A stretch of DNA of 64,000 bases from contig NZ_GL833119.1 in the NCBI RefSeq assembly GCF_000185145.2, forward strand, positions 372,001-436,000, written 5' to 3'. The DNA comes from Hoylesella oralis ATCC 33269 (GTDB taxonomy: Bacteria > Bacteroidota > Bacteroidia > Bacteroidales > Bacteroidaceae). The notes beneath the pieces were generated by a model. The model was not told where the DNA came from. It searched no databases and saw only the letters and a list, made by a program, of their open reading frames with translations. This document shows, in pieces, positions 33,670 to 44,600 of the stretch (its first letter is position 1; each line of letters begins with the position of its first letter). The position numbers and the translations under genes were made by a program.

Positions 33670-34839
33670 ATGAGTACCAGACGAGAGTTTCTGAAAAAGG
33701 CTACATTGGCCACGCTTGGCGCGGCGGTTCCGATTAACAAGGCCGATGCCATCGGCAAGATGGTGCTACCGATGGTCAATATCAACCGGAAAACCGGTCA
33801 CGGAGGCAAACTCCGGATGAACTTCTTCCCCTATGAATTGAAGTTGCGCCATGTGTTTACCGTGGCTTCTTACTCGCGCTCGACCACTCCCGACGTACAG
33901 TTAGAGATTACATACGACGGCGTTACGGGCTACGGAGAGGCCTCTATGCCGCAATATCTCGGGCAGTCGGTGGCGAGTGTTACGGCGTTTTTAAAGAAAG
34001 TAGACCTTGGCCAATTCAACGATCCGTTCCAGTTAGAAGACATATTGAGCTATGTAGACGGCTTATCCGTGGGAGATACGGCAGCCAAAGCGGCCATCGA
34101 CATCGCTTTGCACGACCTTGTAGGCAAGCTGCTCGGCGCTCCGTGGTACAAAATATGGGGACTTAACAAGGCTAAAGCGCCTTCTACCACCTTTACCATA
34201 GGTATCGACACGCCCGAGGTGGTACGTCAGAAAACGCGCGAATGTGCCGACAGGTTCAATATATTAAAGGTAAAGCTGGGGCGCGACAACGATAAAGAGC
34301 TGATAGAAACCATTCGAGAGGTGACAAAACTACCGATTGCCGTAGACGTAAACCAAGGATGGAAAGACCGGCAGATGGCTCTCGACATGATATACTGGCT
34401 GAAAGAGCGCGGTATCGTGATGGTGGAACAGCCCATGCCTAAAGAACAAAAGGACGACATTGCATGGATAACGCAGCAAAGTCCGCTGCCTATCTTCGCC
34501 GATGAGGCCATACAACGCCTGAAAGACATCAAAGACGTGGAGGGAGCCTATTCGGGTATCAACATCAAACTTATGAAATGTACGGGCATGCGCGAGGCTT
34601 GGAAGATGCTGAACTATGCACGTGCCATCGGTATGAAGGTCATGGTGGGCTGCATGACGGAAACTTCGTGCGCCGTAAGTGCTGCGGCTCAGCTGTCTCC
34701 GGCCGTAGACTTCGCCGACTTGGACGGTAACCTGCTCATCGCAAACGACCGTTTCAGAGGCATGGAAGTAGTGAAAGGAAAGATTACGCTGCCCGATCGT
34801 CCGGGCATTGGTATAGTGAAAACATCATCGAAAGTATAA
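33670..34839 (+). CDS. L-Ala-D/L-Glu epimerase (dipeptide epimerase, enolase superfamily), Tat-type signal
   Basis: Dipeptide epimerases convert L-Ala-D-Glu from peptidoglycan into L-Ala-L-Glu, which ordinary peptidases can degrade. The 389-residue protein shows the muconate-lactonizing subgroup residues: the KVKLG (KxK) acid/base motif, DVNQGW, VEQP and ADEA as metal ligands, and the opposite NIKLMK lysine. The N-terminus TRREFLKKATLATLGAA matches a twin-arginine signal (S/T-R-R-x-F-L-K), so the enzyme is probably exported folded, unlike the cytoplasmic E. coli enzyme. It sits between the NlpC/P60 endopeptidase and the transglutaminase-fold gene, 12 bases from the latter, a context that matches the substrate assignment. 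Confidence 0.88.
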   Translation: MSTRREFLKKATLATLGAAVPINKADAIGKMVLPMVNINRKTGHGGKLRMNFFPYELKLRHVFTVASYSRSTTPDVQLEITYDGVTGYGEASMPQYLGQSVASVTAFLKKVDLGQFNDPFQLEDILSYVDGLSVGDTAAKAAIDIALHDLVGKLLGAPWYKIWGLNKAKAPSTTFTIGIDTPEVVRQKTRECADRFNILKVKLGRDNDKELIETIREVTKLPIAVDVNQGWKDRQMALDMIYWLKERGIVMVEQPMPKEQKDDIAWITQQSPLPIFADEAIQRLKDIKDVEGAYSGINIKLMKCTGMREAWKMLNYARAIGMKVMVGCMTETSCAVSAAAQLSPAVDFADLDGNLLIANDRFRGMEVVKGKITLPDRPGIGIVKTSSKV

Positions 34840-34851
34840 CTCACCGACTTT

Positions 34852-36180
34852 ATGATGACACACTATCGCCTACATATCGTTCTTACGCTCGCATTCTTGA
34901 GTTGTTTCATGGCTGCCGAAGCGCAGTTGCAACCCGCCGATCTGCACCACCGACTGCTGATAGACTTCAACAAAAGCCGCGATGAGGTAAAAGCCTATAT
35001 CCGGAAATACATACCGGACGTAACCGACGAACAGATGAACCGATGGGAACAGACAAAGGCTCTGGAAACGATGGTTATCGACGGTAAGAAGCGTTATTTC
35101 CACAACGCGGCGCCCAATCTGTTCCGCATAGACCGCGAATGCGCCCGCATCAAAGCAGCGAAAGACGGTATAAAGACGGATGGTTCAGAAGAGGTAGATA
35201 AGGAAAACGTGCCGCTGATCATCAGAAATGCACCGAAAGACGGCCTACGGATGGCCGAAACAAAACGACACCGCGTGACTTATACGCTGACAGTAGAGGC
35301 GGATGCCGTGCCTGCAGGGCATATCATTCGCTGTTGGTTGCCCTTTCCACGCACGGATATGGCACGGCAAACCGACGTAAAACTGCTGAGCACGTCTGAA
35401 AAGAGTTACAAACGTTCTCCCGAGAGCTGTGCCCATTCCACCCTGTATATGGAGAAAAAAGCCGAAAAAGGTAAGCCCACGGTGTTTCGAGAGACGTTTG
35501 AATATGCCTCTAAAGGGTGCTGGTATGATCTGCAACCCGAGCAGATAAAACCGTATGATACGCACACCTTATTATATAAGAGATACACCTCGGAGCGCGA
35601 CCGGCACATTCTGTTCACGCCGCGGCTGCGACATATCGCCGACAGTCTTACCCGTGGTGAGAGGAATCCGCTGCTGAAAGCGAAGAAAATCTTTGCATGG
35701 ATCGACGCTAACTTCCCGTGGGCGTCGGCACGAGAGTATTCTACGATCGAGAACATTCCCGAATATGTGGTGGAAAATCACCACGGCGACTGCGGACAGG
35801 TAACATTGCTGTTTCTCACGCTCTGCCGTATCAGCGGTATTCCGGCACACTTCGAAAGCGGTTTCATGATGCATCCGGGCAGCGAAAACCTGCACGATTG
35901 GGGCGAAATTTACTTCGAAGGCATAGGATGGGTGCCCGTAGACATGTCGTTCGGCATGCCGTCTTACGCCGCCAACGAGCAGGAGCGTTGGTTTTTCCTT
36001 GGCGGAATAGACTCGTGGCGCATGGTGGTCAATTCTGATTTCGGCATGCCCTTATGGCCCGAAAAGCACTTCCCGCGCAGCGAAACGGTAGACTTTCAAC
36101 GCGGAGAAGTAGAATGGGACGACGGTAACCTGTACTTCGACCGGTGGAACTGGGATATGGAAACAGAAACAATTTCATAG
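34852..36180 (+). CDS. Exported transglutaminase-fold protein
   Basis: A 442-residue protein with a Sec signal (cleavage near AAEAQ). The C-terminal transglutaminase core has the Cys-His-Asp triad: Cys314 in HGDCGQVT, His348 in HDWGEIYF and Asp364 in VPVDMSFG. An N-terminal helical part and a beta-rich middle segment precede it. Bacterial transglut_core proteins are often peptidases or amidases rather than cross-linkers. Its place after the NlpC/P60 and epimerase genes suggests action on stem peptides or amino-acid amides released from peptidoglycan, which is inference. It is the last gene before the SusC gene; a new promoter lies between. Confidence 0.83.
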   Translation: MMTHYRLHIVLTLAFLSCFMAAEAQLQPADLHHRLLIDFNKSRDEVKAYIRKYIPDVTDEQMNRWEQTKALETMVIDGKKRYFHNAAPNLFRIDRECARIKAAKDGIKTDGSEEVDKENVPLIIRNAPKDGLRMAETKRHRVTYTLTVEADAVPAGHIIRCWLPFPRTDMARQTDVKLLSTSEKSYKRSPESCAHSTLYMEKKAEKGKPTVFRETFEYASKGCWYDLQPEQIKPYDTHTLLYKRYTSERDRHILFTPRLRHIADSLTRGERNPLLKAKKIFAWIDANFPWASAREYSTIENIPEYVVENHHGDCGQVTLLFLTLCRISGIPAHFESGFMMHPGSENLHDWGEIYFEGIGWVPVDMSFGMPSYAANEQERWFFLGGIDSWRMVVNSDFGMPLWPEKHFPRSETVDFQRGEVEWDDGNLYFDRWNWDMETETIS

Positions 36181-36208
36181 TCTTCCTTTAAAAAACTTTT
36201 AAAATTCC

Positions 36209-36239
36209 TTGGTAATTCAAAATAAATTAGCAATCTTTG
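36209..36239 (+). promoter_or_regulatory. Promoter candidate of the susC-susD pair
   Basis: TTGG (36209-36212), 19 bases, then AATCTTTG (36232-36239), each one base off consensus. It leaves an unusually long leader of about 135 bases before ATG 36381, room for post-transcriptional control; no specific riboswitch was recognised. Confidence 0.45.
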
Positions 36240-36380
36240 CAGCGAGGTGTCTATGTTTCTATGGCCTAATGAAAATAAATAACCGTAAGCAAAAACAACA
36301 CAAAACGGTTGCCACACGGAAAAACAAAGACACAAATACGGACACCATATCAAATAATGTATAACTTTAAAAAATCGCTT

Positions 36381-39300
36381 ATGAAAAAACGACTTGTCCT
36401 TATAGGGGCACTATTTCTCTCAAGTGGTGTAACCGGGAGCCTTGCATATATGCATGCATCCCCAAGTCCACAAATCGTAAATGAAAGTAAATCTACCATA
36501 GACGTAACGGGTACCGTCGTTGATGAGCAGGGCGAACCTCTTGTCGGTGTAAGTGTTATGGAGGTAGGTTCTAACCGTGGCAGTGCTACCAACATCGATG
36601 GTAAATTCTCTTTTAAGGCTGCAAGCGATGCAAAGCTCAAAATTACATTCCTTGGTTATAAAACTGTAACCGTTAAAGCTAAAGAAAATCTGCAGATTGT
36701 ACTGCAAAACGACAATGCACTTTTGGATGAAGTCGTGGTTGTAGGGTACGGACAACAGAAGAAAGTGAACCTTACAGGAGCTGTAGCCAATGTAGATTTG
36801 GACAAAATACTCGCAAGTCGTCCGGAACAGGATGTAACCAAAGCGTTGCAAGGCGCTGTTCCCGGGCTCACCATCCTGAATACCAGCGGCGATATAGACG
36901 GCACTCCGTCGATTAGTATTCGTGGGTTGGGCACGCTTTCGAATAGTCAGAATTCATCACCCTTGATTGTTGTAGACGGCGTACCTGTAGACAATCTTTC
37001 CATGATCAATGGCAACGATATCGCCACGATATCCGTATTAAAAGATGCAGCTTCGTCTGCTATTTACGGTAGCCGCGCTGCCTTCGGCGTAATTCTCGTT
37101 ACAACAAAGCAGGCAAAGAAGAGCGATCGCGTCTCTATAAAGTATGATGCTCGCTTCGCTTGGGATTGTTCAACTTACTTACCCGACTACCCTGATGTTC
37201 CTACACAGCTTCAGGCAGCCATATCGGCTAAGGCTCGAGCCGGATCAGGTTCCGTAGAGCTCTTCGGTATGTATTTCGATCAGCTGTTACCTTATGCTAA
37301 GAAATGGCAGGAACAGAACGGAGGTAAGAAAGGTTACAGCGTGATGCGTCCTTATCAAAGCGACAGCGATGTGGGTGATTATGCCTTTATTAACGGGCAA
37401 CCTTTCTACTATGCAGACTACGATATCCGTAAGATATGGTACAACAATGCGGCACCTTCGCAGAGTCATAATATATCTCTGTCGGGCGCAAGCGGGAATA
37501 CTACATTCTATGCTTCGTTCGGATACGATAGCAAGGAAGACGTTATGAAGTTCAATCCCGGGCAACGTAACAGATACAATGCTTTACTCAATATCAAGAC
37601 AGACGTTACCGATTGGCTGGCTATTGGGGCCCGCTTCAACTTTACAAGCCGTCACATGAGTCGCCCGGATACATGGAATAATATCTATCAATATCTGTGG
37701 CGATGGGGTTCGTTCTTCATTCCATCGGGAATAATGAGAACTGCAGACGGCACAGAATATGATTATCGAGTGATTGCCATACAGAAACAAGCCGCACGAA
37801 AGATTACTGTACACGACAGACTTAGCATGAGTGCCTACGCCAAAGCCAATATCACAAAAGATCTTACACTGAATGTAGACTACACATTCGATATCGACAA
37901 CTACAATTATAAGTCGAGCGACCACAGTGTATATGGCATGAATTGGACGGGAACTGCTCCTACCTACATTGTTCAGAAATCAGAGACTTCCGTTACACGA
38001 TGGAATACTAAGAACAACCGTTGGACTGCCAACGCTTATATAAACTATGCCCACACGTGGAAGGATGCCCATAACCTGAACGTAATGGTAGGTATTAACG
38101 GCGAAAATTATAAGTCGGATAACTTTTCAGCCATGCGGACACAGTTGTATGATGAGAACTATCCCGAACTTAATCTTGCCTATGGAGATATGACAAAGGC
38201 AGCGATAGACTCGGAAACAGGCGACCGTGCATCGGCTGGTTATTTCGGGCGTATCAATTATGATTATAAAGGAATTTACCTATTGGAACTGAACGGACGA
38301 TACGATGGTTCCTCACGTTTCCCTGAGGGCGACCGTTGGGCGTTCTTCCCATCGATATCTGCCGGTTATCGTTTTACCGAAGAACCTTATTGGAAAGACC
38401 TTCATCAATACGTATCGAACGGTAAATTGCGCCTCTCTTACGGTGAAATAGGCAATGAAGCCGTAGGAGACTGGATGTTTGTTTCTACCATCAGTCCGAT
38501 TGCAACAGACAAACTTTATTGGCTGAATGGTTCGGGTACAAAAGTAAATCAATTCGGCATGCCCGATTGGGTATCTCCTACACTCACATGGGAACGTATA
38601 CATTCGTTCGATATCGGCCTCGATCTCGGTTTCCTCAACGACGAACTTACTCTTACAGCCGACTGGTATCAGCGTACTACTAAGGATATGCTTGCTCCCG
38701 GTACGGCACTCCCGCCCAGCGTAGGCGCCAACGCTCCTTATTCTAATGCCGGCGAACTCCGTTCACGTGGTTGGGAAATATCGCTCAACTGGCGTAAACA
38801 AATCAACAAAGACCTCGGCCTTTATGCAAACTTCAGCATAGGAGATTCTAAAGTAAAGGTTACCAAGTGGAACAACACATCCAAGGTTATTGGCCATACA
38901 GGAGGTATCGTTACCGATGCTAATGCTAAGACTTATGCATATGCAGGAGAGAACTGGGGAGACATTTGGGGCTTCGAAACGGAGCGTTACTTCACGGAAA
39001 ACGACTTCGATGGAAAGAATGCTGACGGCTCATGGAAATATAAGGCAGGGGTGGCCGACCAAACAGGCATCCAAACCGATAACTTTGTCTATGGCCCCGG
39101 TGATATTAAGTTTAAAGACCTGAATGGTGACGGCGTGATCAACGGCGGTAAGGGAACTGCCGATGATCATGGCGACTTGAAAGTGATAGGAAACACACTT
39201 CCGCGTTACGAATACAGCTTCCATGTCGGCGGCACATATAAAGGATTCGATCTCGACCTATTCTTCCAAGGTGTAGGAAAGCGCGATATGTGGACACGTT

Positions 39301-39773
39301 CTTCCTTTGCATTCCCCGAAATGCGTTCAGCCGATTTAGCTATATATTCTCACCAAACCAGCTATAACGTATATGATCCCGACAATAATATAGTAAACAT
39401 CAGCGAAAGCAATGCTTTCCCATGTTTGTACCCGGGCAATGAAGGCGCCGGCAACGTATCCGGTCTTGCAGCTATAGGCGGATGCCACAACTATTATCCG
39501 CAAACAAAATACTTGGTAGATATGTCTTATCTGCGCCTCAAGAACATTACATTAGGCTACACGATGCCGACATGGCTCACCAAGAAAGTCTATATTCAGA
39601 AACTACGTATCTATGGAAGCGTGGACAACTTATGTTTGCTCCATAAAGGCAGCGGCGATTTACCCGTCGATCCCGAGGTAAATACCGGTCAAGGTTCTCT
39701 TTCCTACGGCACGTGGGGACGTACATATCCTATCACACGCAGTTGGTCTGTAGGTCTGCAAGTTACTTTCTAA
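36381..39773 (+). CDS. SusC/RagA family TonB-linked outer-membrane transporter
   Basis: SusC proteins form outer-membrane barrels that import glycans or peptides with a SusD lid and TonB energy. After the signal peptide the sequence has the carboxypeptidase-regulatory-like domain (VTGTVVDEQGEPLVGVSVMEV), the TonB-box region (LDEVVVVGYGQQKK), the SusC plug (VTKALQGAVPGL, SIRGLGTL, DGVPVDNL, SVLKDAASSAIYGSRAAFGV) and a long barrel ending in VGLQVTF. The frame is open to 36309; ATG 36381 directly precedes the signal peptide (MKKRLVLIGALF), with ATG 36357 as an alternative. The mature-size length (1130 residues) is typical. Location between muropeptide enzymes predicts peptidoglycan fragments as cargo. 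The susD partner follows 26 bases later. Confidence 0.93.
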   Translation: MKKRLVLIGALFLSSGVTGSLAYMHASPSPQIVNESKSTIDVTGTVVDEQGEPLVGVSVMEVGSNRGSATNIDGKFSFKAASDAKLKITFLGYKTVTVKAKENLQIVLQNDNALLDEVVVVGYGQQKKVNLTGAVANVDLDKILASRPEQDVTKALQGAVPGLTILNTSGDIDGTPSISIRGLGTLSNSQNSSPLIVVDGVPVDNLSMINGNDIATISVLKDAASSAIYGSRAAFGVILVTTKQAKKSDRVSIKYDARFAWDCSTYLPDYPDVPTQLQAAISAKARAGSGSVELFGMYFDQLLPYAKKWQEQNGGKKGYSVMRPYQSDSDVGDYAFINGQPFYYADYDIRKIWYNNAAPSQSHNISLSGASGNTTFYASFGYDSKEDVMKFNPGQRNRYNALLNIKTDVTDWLAIGARFNFTSRHMSRPDTWNNIYQYLWRWGSFFIPSGIMRTADGTEYDYRVIAIQKQAARKITVHDRLSMSAYAKANITKDLTLNVDYTFDIDNYNYKSSDHSVYGMNWTGTAPTYIVQKSETSVTRWNTKNNRWTANAYINYAHTWKDAHNLNVMVGINGENYKSDNFSAMRTQLYDENYPELNLAYGDMTKAAIDSETGDRASAGYFGRINYDYKGIYLLELNGRYDGSSRFPEGDRWAFFPSISAGYRFTEEPYWKDLHQYVSNGKLRLSYGEIGNEAVGDWMFVSTISPIATDKLYWLNGSGTKVNQFGMPDWVSPTLTWERIHSFDIGLDLGFLNDELTLTADWYQRTTKDMLAPGTALPPSVGANAPYSNAGELRSRGWEISLNWRKQINKDLGLYANFSIGDSKVKVTKWNNTSKVIGHTGGIVTDANAKTYAYAGENWGDIWGFETERYFTENDFDGKNADGSWKYKAGVADQTGIQTDNFVYGPGDIKFKDLNGDGVINGGKGTADDHGDLKVIGNTLPRYEYSFHVGGTYKGFDLDLFFQGVGKRDMWTRSSFAFPEMRSADLAIYSHQTSYNVYDPDNNIVNISESNAFPCLYPGNEGAGNVSGLAAIGGCHNYYPQTKYLVDMSYLRLKNITLGYTMPTWLTKKVYIQKLRIYGSVDNLCLLHKGSGDLPVDPEVNTGQGSLSYGTWGRTYPITRSWSVGLQVTF

Positions 39774-39799
39774 GTTATCAAACATAAAAGAACAACACT

Positions 39800-41506
39800 A
39801 TGAAAAAATCAATATTATATACTTTCGCAATCGCTGTATTTCTATTAACCGGTTGCGATGACATGCTTGACAAGTCGCCCCGTGACCAACTAAGCAATAC
39901 TCCTGTGTTCTGGAACAATTCGAACAACGTGGAAAGTTACAGCAATAGATTTTACACGAATTATATAGGTTTCAGTCAGAACGGAGGCGCCGGATGGTTT
40001 TATTTCATGAGCTTGTCAGACGATCAAGTAAGCCCTACATTCGACAATTGGGACTATGTAACCGTGCCGGCTACGACAAGCGACTGGACCGGCAAGTTCC
40101 AAGAAGTACGTCGCATCAACTATATGATACAAGGGTTAGCTGCATCTACGCTTTCTAACAAGGCATATTACATGGCTGTGGGCAGACTCAACAGAGCATG
40201 GGAGTACTACCAATTGGTTCGTGAGTACGGAGATGTTCAATGGTTGGACGAAGTAATTACCGATCCGGAGGATACGAAAATATACGGAAAACGTACCGAC
40301 CGCGACGTGGTGATGGACTCTGTACTCAACGATTTGGACTATGCTATCGCAAATCTAAACTCGGTAAGCGACAAAACAGCATGGAGTAAAGAGATGGCAC
40401 AGGCCATGAAGAGCGATATTTGTCTGTACGAAGGCACTTATTGCAGGTACCGCACATTGGCCGATAACGGCAAGGCTCCCGATGAAACCCGTGCCAAGAA
40501 ATATCTGCAGGAGTGCGTGTCTGCATCAGAAGCCATCATGTCTTCTGGAAAATTCGGGCTCACCTCCAACTATGGAGAGATATACAATTCGCTGGCGCTC
40601 GGCAGCTGTAATGAAATCATCTTCTACCGTAATTATGAAAAGGATTTGGTGATGCACGGCACGATAGACTACACTTGCAGTTCTACCGAGCAAAGAGGTA
40701 TCTCACGGGATGCTATCGATGCCTTCCTCTTTACAGACGGAAAGCCCAAAGCAACGACCACTCTCAGCACCGACGACAAAGCTGTACTCAATGCGAAAGG
40801 CGACTATTCCATTAGTAAAATGCTGTCTGTACGCGACAAGAGACTCTCCGTACTCGTCGATTCCATCGTATGTTTCAAAGGTCATGGATGGGCCCGTCTC
40901 AACAATGACGGAGGAGCGTCGGGATCAGCCTTGATGACTTCGTCTACCGGATATACCATCCGCAAATACGACAACCTTACTCTGGAAACCTATTACCGCA
41001 CGAATACGAACACCGGTTATACCGATGCTCCGCTGTACTGGTATGCTGTAATCTTGTTAAACGAGGCTGAAGCCAAGGCTGAGTTAGGCACCATCACCAA
41101 CGACGACTTAGATAAAACCGTCAATTTGCTAATGAGTCGTGCCGGATTACCTAACCTCACAACGTCTCCGGCTGCCGATCCGGCCAACAATATGGGCGTA
41201 AGCAATCTGCTTTGGGAGATACGTCGTTGCCGCCGTTGCGAACTGATGACAGACAATTGGTATCGTTATTGGGACATCATACGTTGGCATCAGCTCGACA
41301 AACTCGACAGCAATACCTACCCAAACATCAATCGTGGTGCCAATCTGAGTAATGTAACCAACTGTGAGGTAGCATTGGATGCAGACAAATACATCATCGG
41401 AACAACGGCTACACGTACCTATAGGAATAAATATTATTTATATCCGGTACCGACAAATCAGCTTACATTGAGCCCGGAAACCGGACAGAACCCCAACTGG
41501 GAGTAA
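39800..41506 (+). CDS. SusD/RagB family outer-membrane lipoprotein
   Basis: The 568-residue lipoprotein has a lipobox LLTGC with Cys19 as the acylated residue, followed by DDMLDKSPRDQLS, the usual SusD N-terminus. Inside are helical TPR-like segments (for example LNRAWEYYQLVREYGDVQWLD split around residue 135) and the C-terminal RRCRRCELMTDNWYRYWDIIRW region typical of the family. It closes the SusC barrel on the cell surface and captures the ligand. A strong terminator 38 bases after the stop separates the pair from the amidase-like gene. Confidence 0.93.
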   Translation: MKKSILYTFAIAVFLLTGCDDMLDKSPRDQLSNTPVFWNNSNNVESYSNRFYTNYIGFSQNGGAGWFYFMSLSDDQVSPTFDNWDYVTVPATTSDWTGKFQEVRRINYMIQGLAASTLSNKAYYMAVGRLNRAWEYYQLVREYGDVQWLDEVITDPEDTKIYGKRTDRDVVMDSVLNDLDYAIANLNSVSDKTAWSKEMAQAMKSDICLYEGTYCRYRTLADNGKAPDETRAKKYLQECVSASEAIMSSGKFGLTSNYGEIYNSLALGSCNEIIFYRNYEKDLVMHGTIDYTCSSTEQRGISRDAIDAFLFTDGKPKATTTLSTDDKAVLNAKGDYSISKMLSVRDKRLSVLVDSIVCFKGHGWARLNNDGGASGSALMTSSTGYTIRKYDNLTLETYYRTNTNTGYTDAPLYWYAVILLNEAEAKAELGTITNDDLDKTVNLLMSRAGLPNLTTSPAADPANNMGVSNLLWEIRRCRRCELMTDNWYRYWDIIRWHQLDKLDSNTYPNINRGANLSNVTNCEVALDADKYIIGTTATRTYRNKYYLYPVPTNQLTLSPETGQNPNWE

Positions 41507-41543
41507 ATGTCACACTGTTTCCATTCATTCCCATATTAATCAC

Positions 41544-41580
41544 GCTACCGGAGTTTTAGTAAAACTCCGGTAGCTTTTAT
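41544..41580 (+). terminator. Rho-independent terminator after susD
   Basis: GCTACCGGAGTTTT and AAAACTCCGGTAGC form a perfect 14-bp stem with a three-base loop and are followed by TTTTAT. The symmetry means it could act in both directions, but only forward genes flank it. Confidence 0.85.
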
Positions 41581-41631
41581 CCACATTAAAAATAATTTAC
41601 GACCATTCTGCACTGCGTAAATAAGAAAAAG

Positions 41632-44600
41632 ATGAGAGCTCTATTTTTACATCTCATGATAGCCGGGCTGCTTTTCCCCGCGTTTTCAAAGGCGCAAAGC
41701 CTTAACCAAGACGAGAAAAAAAGCATAGAGAAAATTCTGAACGACCATGCCAAAGGCATACGTGCCGGCGTTATAAAAATAGACTCTACCGCTGTCGACG
41801 GCGACACGCTTACGCTCTACGTAAACGATAACCTGCAAGACATTCCCATACGCGACAGCAATTACCAAAGTATCACCCATGCCGTGGGGCAGATTTTGGC
41901 ACAACGGTTTGCCGATAAAGCCGTAAAAATCGTTACCGATGGGCACGAACTGCGCACGCTCATCCCCCGTATAACACTGTCGAAGCGAGAAAAACGACCG
42001 GCGTTTACCTATCCTGCCGGTATTCCGCTTACCCGAAATCTCGATCGTCCGTATAAACCAACGCGGGGATTATATGGAAGACACATCGCTATGTGGCAGA
42101 GTCATGGCTGGTATTACGAGCAAGGACTGGCACGTTGGGAATGGCAACGAGCCCGATTGTTCCAGACTGTCGAGGATAAATATACCCAGACCTACGTCGT
42201 TCCTTATCTTATTCCGATGCTCGAAAATGCGGGAGCCATCGTTATGACACCCCGCGAACGAGACGCGAACCCCTACGAAGTCATTGTAGACAACGACGGC
42301 GCCCTTGCCGCAACGTCGACCTACCGCGAGCAGAACGGCAGCCGGCCGTGGCAAACCGGTCGTGACAAAGGCTTTGCCTACACAAAAGAACAGTACAAAG
42401 ACTTCGAAAATCCCTTCACAGACGGTACCTATCGCGAAGCCGAAACCGTAACCAAGCCGAGCGAGGCCGGCACCATAGCTTGGATACCCGATATACCTAA
42501 GACGCACAGGTATGCCGTCTATGTGGCTTACAATACCCAAATAAACAGCACAGATGGCGCTTCTTACACCGTATACCATAAGGGCGGCAAAACTACCTTT
42601 ACCGTTAACCAGACTATGGGCGGCGGTACATGGGTGTACCTTGGCACCTTTATGTTCGATAAAGGTACAAAAGGGCGGGTGGAACTTACCAACCTGTCGA
42701 AGAAAGCGGGGCAGATCGTTACCGCCGATGCCGTAAGGTTCGGCGGCGGCATGGGCAATATTGCCCGCCGAACCGATGGCGACAGCATCGCTACCAATAT
42801 GAAATCCACACGAAAAAACGACCGTCTGCCGCGCAATGCCTGTCAGCCTAAGATCGATTATCCTTACGAAGTAAGCGGTTATCCGCGCTTCGAAGAGGCG
42901 GCACGCTATTGGCTTCAGTGGGCCGGAATACCCGACAGTATATACTCGCCGAGCCATGGTAAGAACGATTACACCGATGACTATAAATGTCGGGGTATAT
43001 GGGTGAACTACCTCGCCGGCGGAACCAAGGCCGTTCCCGATGCCAAGGGACTGGGCATCCCCGTCGACCTGTCGCTCGCGTTCCATAGCGATGCCGGCTG
43101 TGTTTACGGCGACTCTATCATCGGGACACTGGGTATATACCAGACAGATGCCTATAACGGCAAATATGCCGACGGCACATCGCGCGACGCCAACCGCGAC
43201 CTATGCGACCTTGTACTGACGAGCATCACGAACGACATACGCACCCTTTACGAACCCAAGTGGACTCGACGCGGCATGTGGAACAGCCGTTACTTCGAAG
43301 CATGGACGCCCCGTGTGCCTGCCATGCTGCTCGAACTGCTATCGCACAATAACTTTGCCGACATGAGGTATGGGCTCGATCCGCGTTTCCACTTCACTGT
43401 AAGCCGCGCTGTCTATAAAGGTATTCTCCGTTTCCTAAGCGATGAGTATGGCTACGACTACGTGGTGCAGCCATTGCCCGTAAGCCATTTCGCAGCCATA
43501 CTGAAGGAAAAGAACGAGGTAACGCTCTCTTGGCAAGCCGTAACCGACTCGCTCGAGCCCACTGCCAAGGCCGAAAAATACATCGTATATACACGTGTAG
43601 GCGACACGGATTTCGACAATGGCGTGGTTGTAAAGAAGAACAGTTACACTTGCAAGATACCTGCAGACCAAGTAGTCAGCTTTAAGATTACGGCCATTAA
43701 CAAGGGGGGAGAGAGTTTCCCGTCGGAAATACTCTCAGTAGGCATATCGTCTGCCGCCCAAACAAAGCCCGTTCTGGTGGTCAATGGCTTTAATCGTATC
43801 AGCGCTCCCGACGACTTCCGTTCGGCCGATGACGAGCAGGCAGGCTTCTTGGCCGACCAAGATAACGGCGTTCCGTACCGCAACATGATCACCTATGTGG
43901 GCAAGATGAAGGAGTTCCGGCGCGTTATACCGTGGACAGACGACGATTCGAGCGGCTTCGGAGATAGCTATGGCAACTACGAAAAGATGGTTATCGCCGG
44001 CAACACGTTCGATTATCCTGCCTTGCATGGTGCGGCCATCCTGAAAGCAGGCTACAGCTTCGCCTCCGTAAGCAGGGATGCACTGACCGCAAAAGATATT
44101 CTCAACACCGACGATTACTGCGCTTTAGACCTTATCCTCGGCAAGCAAAAACAGTCGAAGATGGGGCGCGGCGGCGTTACACCACTAAGGTTCAAGACTT
44201 TCGATGCCGACATGCAACAGATACTCACGCGCTATTGCCAAGCCGGAGGACGCATATTCGTGTCGGGTTCTTATGTGGGAACCGACCTGTGGCAAAACTC
44301 TGTAGCCCCTGCAAATAAGGAAGATCAAGATTTTGCGCAGCGCATATTGAAGTATAAGTGGCGCGATAACAGGGCCGCACTCGAAGGAAACATCCGTTAC
44401 GTAGCATCTCCGCTGACGGAAGATCGGTTGCATCTCACCTATTATAACAAGCCCAACGAAGATTCATACGTGGTTGAATCGCCCGATGCCATAGATCCTG
44501 CCGATGCTTGTGCATATACCGCGTTCCGTTATACGGAGAATAATCTCAGTGCAGGCATCGTGTTCGGCGGCAACGAAAGCAACCGCTGGCGCACCGTTGT

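Noticed and set aside
36240-36380. Riboswitch in the long susC leader
   Set aside because: I could not find conserved elements of any known riboswitch class; only the unusual length supports it.
42070-43086. Reverse-strand open frame of 338 codons
   Set aside because: Antisense to the amidase-like gene with conserved catalytic positions; no motif or start context.
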